From an uncultured Gammaproteobacteria bacterium (GTDB lineage: Bacteria; Pseudomonadota; Gammaproteobacteria; Coxiellales; Coxiellaceae): DNA of 9,251 nt. Below, one piece after another: positions 6,497-9,251 of the stretch (positions within the stretch are counted from its first letter, which is position 1; each line of letters starts with the position of its first letter). The stretch lies in assembly GCA_903870185.1 (NCBI GenBank), contig CAIQCE010000047.1, forward strand, positions 1-9,251. The letters run 5' to 3'. The position numbers and the translations under genes are program-made. The notes beneath the pieces were generated by a model. It had not been told where the DNA came from, ran no database searches, and saw only the letters and a list, made by a program, of their open reading frames with translations.

Positions 6497-8998
6497 ATGC
6501 CTGCCCCAGAATTGGCTTTATGCAAAACCCCCGAAGAAAGAGCTAACCGAATTAAGCAGCTAATTCTTGCGAACACATCGAACTTTAACCGGCCTAAAGA
6601 TGTTGATAAAACAGCTGCTCGAATTGCTGCCATTCTCTATGGTTTCGACAAAACCGTTAATATGATCGACCAAGAAATTGCGACCCCAGCTCGTGTAGGC
6701 ACGGCTATACTTGATGATCTTGATATCTTGTGGACCACAGCTCCCGCAGAAATAAGAGCAGTGCTACTAGCCGGCATGGGTGTTATTTTTCTCAGCAGTT
6801 TTATTCGGGGTTTCTTTGTTAAATCCAGAGATCTAATCACGCTGCTGGATCAAAACGAAATCAAAACTTCCGAGCGCAAAATTCATCTTGCCTTCAAAAC
6901 ACTGGCAGAAGAAGAGCATGAGTTTGATGCTGGTGAACACACTATAAAGCTCTATTCATCAGAAATCATTCGAAAGAAAGATGATTACAATAAACTCTAT
7001 TTTGCCGCACTTTTTGAGCTTAATGGCAAAGCGATGGTCATCGAAAATGTCATTACCAATGACGATCATATTAAAAAATTTACTCGACTTCAAAATGATC
7101 GTCGCAGCAATGATTATGACATGGATTATCAAAAGCTGATGGAACAAATCCGAGTCGATAAATTGAACAAAATCACCCTCACGGAAAGACTCATCGAAGA
7201 AAATACTTGGGCTAATTATTTTAGATGGCTTCGACAATCTTGTGTGGATTTGTTTAAAAATCAAGATCCCAATGCCAAACCGATTGAAAAACGACTCCCT
7301 GCTCGCCAAATAGCCTGGTTTTTCATGGAAAATGCTTTAACTCAAGCTCGACACTTATTCTTCGGTGCGGCGATGTATTTCTGGATCATATGGTTTATCG
7401 CTACTATGACTGGAGGGATGGCAGTTGGATCAGAAATTGCTTGGGGTTCTCCATACATAGCCTTTGCACTGCCTATGATTTTAGGAGCACTGCAATACCT
7501 CGGACAAGCATTTCTAGCCTATCGTAAAAGACGTTATTCCGTCACCGATCAAAATAATGACTTGACAGCTATTTTAACTAAAGCGGCATTAGCGAAAAAA
7601 CTGGAAGCAGACGCTTTGAGTGTGGATAAATTAAAACAATCGCCTATGTTAGATGCCATTCCAGATGAACCTCTAGAAACTGCTGGATTTATGAAGAGAG
7701 CTTGGATTAAGGCCCGAGATTTCTTCGTCGGCAATTACCAAATTGCCAATATCAAAAATTCCCCCTGGGAATCAAAAATTCGAATATATGTCTGGGTATT
7801 AATTCAATTTGTATTTGGTTTTATCGTCGGTTTCCTCTGTCAATGGCCTTTATTTGATTTACTCGGTAATTATTTCTCAGTCCCGATGCAATTTGGAAAT
7901 CTTGCGTGGTTTGCGGTGAGCCTCGTTTGCGCATTTACTTTTGCAGCTTATGGTTATCGAAAAGCTTCGAGTGATGAGGGAATTCGTCAAAAGGCCATTG
8001 AAGGATTCGAAGCTAATACGGAGCTCTGCAATGAAATTCTTAATTTAGAAAAACTCGTATTGAGAGCTCGAAAGGCCGTTGCTGAATCACGGAAAAAACT
8101 AGGCATCAAAGCTAAGCACATCCCTAGAACAATAAAGCTCTACGATAATTTATCCTTTATGGTGAAGTTCGACACTAAAGACAGACCTTGGAACATCGTT
8201 TTGTGGACCGCTGTCAAAATGATTTTCAATCGAATCATGATGCTAGTAGGACCTGGCGGTACTGGAATGTTAATCGTCAGGCTCGCTCTAATGTTTGTCG
8301 CGATCTTATCCGGTATTAGCACTGTCGCTGTCATTGCAGTGAACACCCCCTCTGTTATTGCAGCCTTGGCTATCATGAGCGGACTTTGGGCCATGATACG
8401 CTTATGCCAATTTCTGGATAACAAAAATCTTGAAAGAACGAATCAGGCGCTCAAGGAAGCCGCTAATTACCCTACATATTTGAATGCGGAATTTAATGGA
8501 TTGTATGCCGAATGGGTTCAGTTGGATAAATTAGATAAAATCCCAGCTTCTATAGCCGATCCTTTAGCTGAGAGCCCAATTGTAGGCACTGAAGGTGGTC
8601 AAAACCTAAGCACTGTTTCTGCAATGACTGCTATTTTTGAAGAGGAAGAGGAAGAACAAGATCGGGATGTCGTGCCTTTGATGCCATCCACTCAGCCGCC
8701 AATTCGGCGTCGTCGCAGAGCAGGTGATACCCCTTCCGACGCGAGCTCTGTTACTATGTCATGGCAGGGAGATGGCCTTAGCAGTCCTCTTGCAGCTCCT
8801 CGCAGCCATGTTGCACCTGCACCTACTACCAATAAATCTGACCCTAATCATTCCCCTCGAGATCCACATTTTTGGAAAAAAATCAAAGCAAGACCACGAA
8901 ACCCGAATGCAAATCAGCCTCAAAGACCAGGGGGTGAAGATGGGTTACCTCATGCTCAAGAAGCTGGTCATGGTATAGCTGCAGGTGGCCATAGGTAA
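6497..8998 (+). CDS. Unrecognised 833-residue multi-spanning membrane protein with charged disordered tail
   Basis: I do not recognise a family. I place the start at ATG 6497 because AGGTGA (6486-6491) lies five bases upstream; the GTG at 6488 would fall inside that site. There is no signal peptide. Hydrophobic segments lie at about residues 86-107, 286-307, 317-341, 431-449, 467-487, 592-613 and 617-636; the last six form three close hairpins. Soluble, helix-prone charged regions separate them (about 110-280, 342-430, 488-590). The last 120 residues look disordered: a run of six glutamates (715-720), five arginines (737-741), then Pro/Ser/Asn-rich sequence ending in a Gly/His-rich tail. No catalytic motif is evident. 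A PmrA-like box precedes it and a terminator follows, so it is a single-gene unit. A secreted or host-membrane-directed effector is a possibility, not a conclusion; an inner-membrane protein is the alternative. Confidence 0.85.
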   Translation: MPAPELALCKTPEERANRIKQLILANTSNFNRPKDVDKTAARIAAILYGFDKTVNMIDQEIATPARVGTAILDDLDILWTTAPAEIRAVLLAGMGVIFLSSFIRGFFVKSRDLITLLDQNEIKTSERKIHLAFKTLAEEEHEFDAGEHTIKLYSSEIIRKKDDYNKLYFAALFELNGKAMVIENVITNDDHIKKFTRLQNDRRSNDYDMDYQKLMEQIRVDKLNKITLTERLIEENTWANYFRWLRQSCVDLFKNQDPNAKPIEKRLPARQIAWFFMENALTQARHLFFGAAMYFWIIWFIATMTGGMAVGSEIAWGSPYIAFALPMILGALQYLGQAFLAYRKRRYSVTDQNNDLTAILTKAALAKKLEADALSVDKLKQSPMLDAIPDEPLETAGFMKRAWIKARDFFVGNYQIANIKNSPWESKIRIYVWVLIQFVFGFIVGFLCQWPLFDLLGNYFSVPMQFGNLAWFAVSLVCAFTFAAYGYRKASSDEGIRQKAIEGFEANTELCNEILNLEKLVLRARKAVAESRKKLGIKAKHIPRTIKLYDNLSFMVKFDTKDRPWNIVLWTAVKMIFNRIMMLVGPGGTGMLIVRLALMFVAILSGISTVAVIAVNTPSVIAALAIMSGLWAMIRLCQFLDNKNLERTNQALKEAANYPTYLNAEFNGLYAEWVQLDKLDKIPASIADPLAESPIVGTEGGQNLSTVSAMTAIFEEEEEEQDRDVVPLMPSTQPPIRRRRRAGDTPSDASSVTMSWQGDGLSSPLAAPRSHVAPAPTTNKSDPNHSPRDPHFWKKIKARPRNPNANQPQRPGGEDGLPHAQEAGHGIAAGGHR

Positions 8999-9030
8999 AT
9001 TTAACCACCTCTGAAAATATTTTCATCCCC

Positions 9031-9064
9031 AAAACTGTCACCCCTGTGCAGGGGCGACAGTTTT
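9031..9064 (+). terminator. Strong hairpin after the 833-residue protein gene
   Basis: AAAACTGTC (9031-9039) pairs with GACAGTTTT (9056-9064). After one A/C mismatch, CCCC (9041-9044) pairs with GGGG (9051-9054) around a loop TGTGCA. The A and T ends of the stem give a bidirectional rho-independent terminator shape. It lies 32 bases after the stop codon. Confidence 0.75.
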
Positions 9065-9094
9065 AGAGAGCTTAACTCTAAAAAAATCTCAATA

Positions 9095-9127
9095 TTTAAG
9101 GTTATCTTCAGCTTTATTACCTATAAT
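9095..9127 (+). promoter_or_regulatory. Promoter with perfect -10 and a second PmrA-box-like repeat
   Basis: TATAAT at 9122-9127 is a perfect sigma70 -10. No good -35 lies 16-18 bases upstream. Instead TTTAAG (9095-9100), five bases, CTTCAG (9106-9111) matches YTTAAK-N5-YTTAAK with one mismatch. The second half-site ends ten bases before the -10, where an activator replacing a -35 would be expected. The activator's identity is inferred. Confidence 0.5.
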
Positions 9128-9140
9128 TAAATTCAAGTTG

Positions 9141-9152
9141 ATTCAATTGAAT
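9141..9152. repeat. 12-bp palindrome in the leader of the last gene
   Basis: ATTCAATTGAAT is its own reverse complement and lies between the -10 at 9122-9127 and the ribosome binding site at 9158. A related TTCAA half-site at 9132-9136 and GAATGAG after it make the stretch repetitive. It may be an operator or chance. Confidence 0.45.
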
Positions 9153-9169
9153 TGAATGAGGTTATAAGA

Positions 9170-9251
9170 ATGCCAGAACCCATTAATACCACGGTTGTCG
9201 AGTTAGATGCACAACCCCACCCCAAAGATGAAATTGGCAATTATGCGGCTC
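9170..9251 (+). CDS. Start of an unknown protein, cut by the window end
   Basis: An ATG at 9170 follows GAGG (9158-9161) with eight bases between, and opens a frame that continues to the window end. The 27 visible residues begin MPEPINTTVVELDAQPHP and continue KDEIGNYAA, hydrophilic and without signal peptide. The clean promoter, ribosome binding site and open frame support a real gene. Function cannot be judged. The opening MPEP loosely resembles MPAPE of the preceding unknown protein, which may be chance. Confidence 0.7.
   Translation, partial: MPEPINTTVVELDAQPHPKDEIGNYAA

Noticed and set aside
8724..8978. Small plus-strand frame inside the 833-residue protein gene
   Set aside because: It is a shadow of the low-complexity tail in another frame, with no ribosome binding site support.

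Overview
The window looks like chromosomal DNA of a moderately AT-rich gammaproteobacterium. The gene set (dsbD, queH, an outer-membrane barrel gene, then aroQ-accB-accC-prmA) and the protein sequences fit that class. Palindromic GTCGTCC...GGATCCA repeats and a large orphan multi-spanning membrane protein behind a PmrA-type box point towards Legionellales (the Coxiella, Legionella, Diplorickettsia and Berkiella neighbourhood). This placement is inferred from sequence style and no species is named.

Layout: (1) 3-1367, the 3' part of dsbD, which supplies electrons to periplasmic thiol proteins; its 5' end lies outside the window. (2) 1368-1646, a repeat block: two copies of a 30-bp palindromic element in opposite orientation, enclosing a 22-bp tandem array that appears to be an expansion of one arm. 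(3) 1647-2285, queH, for the last step of queuosine synthesis in tRNA. (4) 2298-2343, a perfect 46-bp palindrome. (5) 2430-3101, a small secreted beta-barrel outer-membrane protein with its own promoter candidate. (6) 3198-6381, a compact housekeeping cluster aroQ-accB-accC-prmA with gaps of 7 and 5 bases and a 14-base overlap. It covers shikimate synthesis, the biotin carrier and biotin carboxylase of acetyl-CoA carboxylase, and L11 methylation. (7) 6497-8998, an 833-residue protein that I cannot place in any family. It has about seven membrane segments, six of them arranged as three hairpins, and a disordered tail with acidic and arginine runs. (8) 9031-9064, a terminator-like hairpin, then 9122-9127, a perfect TATAAT, and at 9170 the start of another unknown gene that runs off the window.

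The housekeeping part is ordinary. The interesting part is from about 6400 to the end. Both unknown genes are preceded by a direct repeat close to YTTAAK-N5-YTTAAK, the recognition pattern of the response regulator PmrA. In Legionella and Coxiella PmrA controls Dot/Icm secretion genes and many effectors. I therefore propose, as inference only, that 6497-8998 and the gene starting at 9170 are PmrA-controlled, possibly secreted or host-directed proteins placed next to a conserved housekeeping operon.
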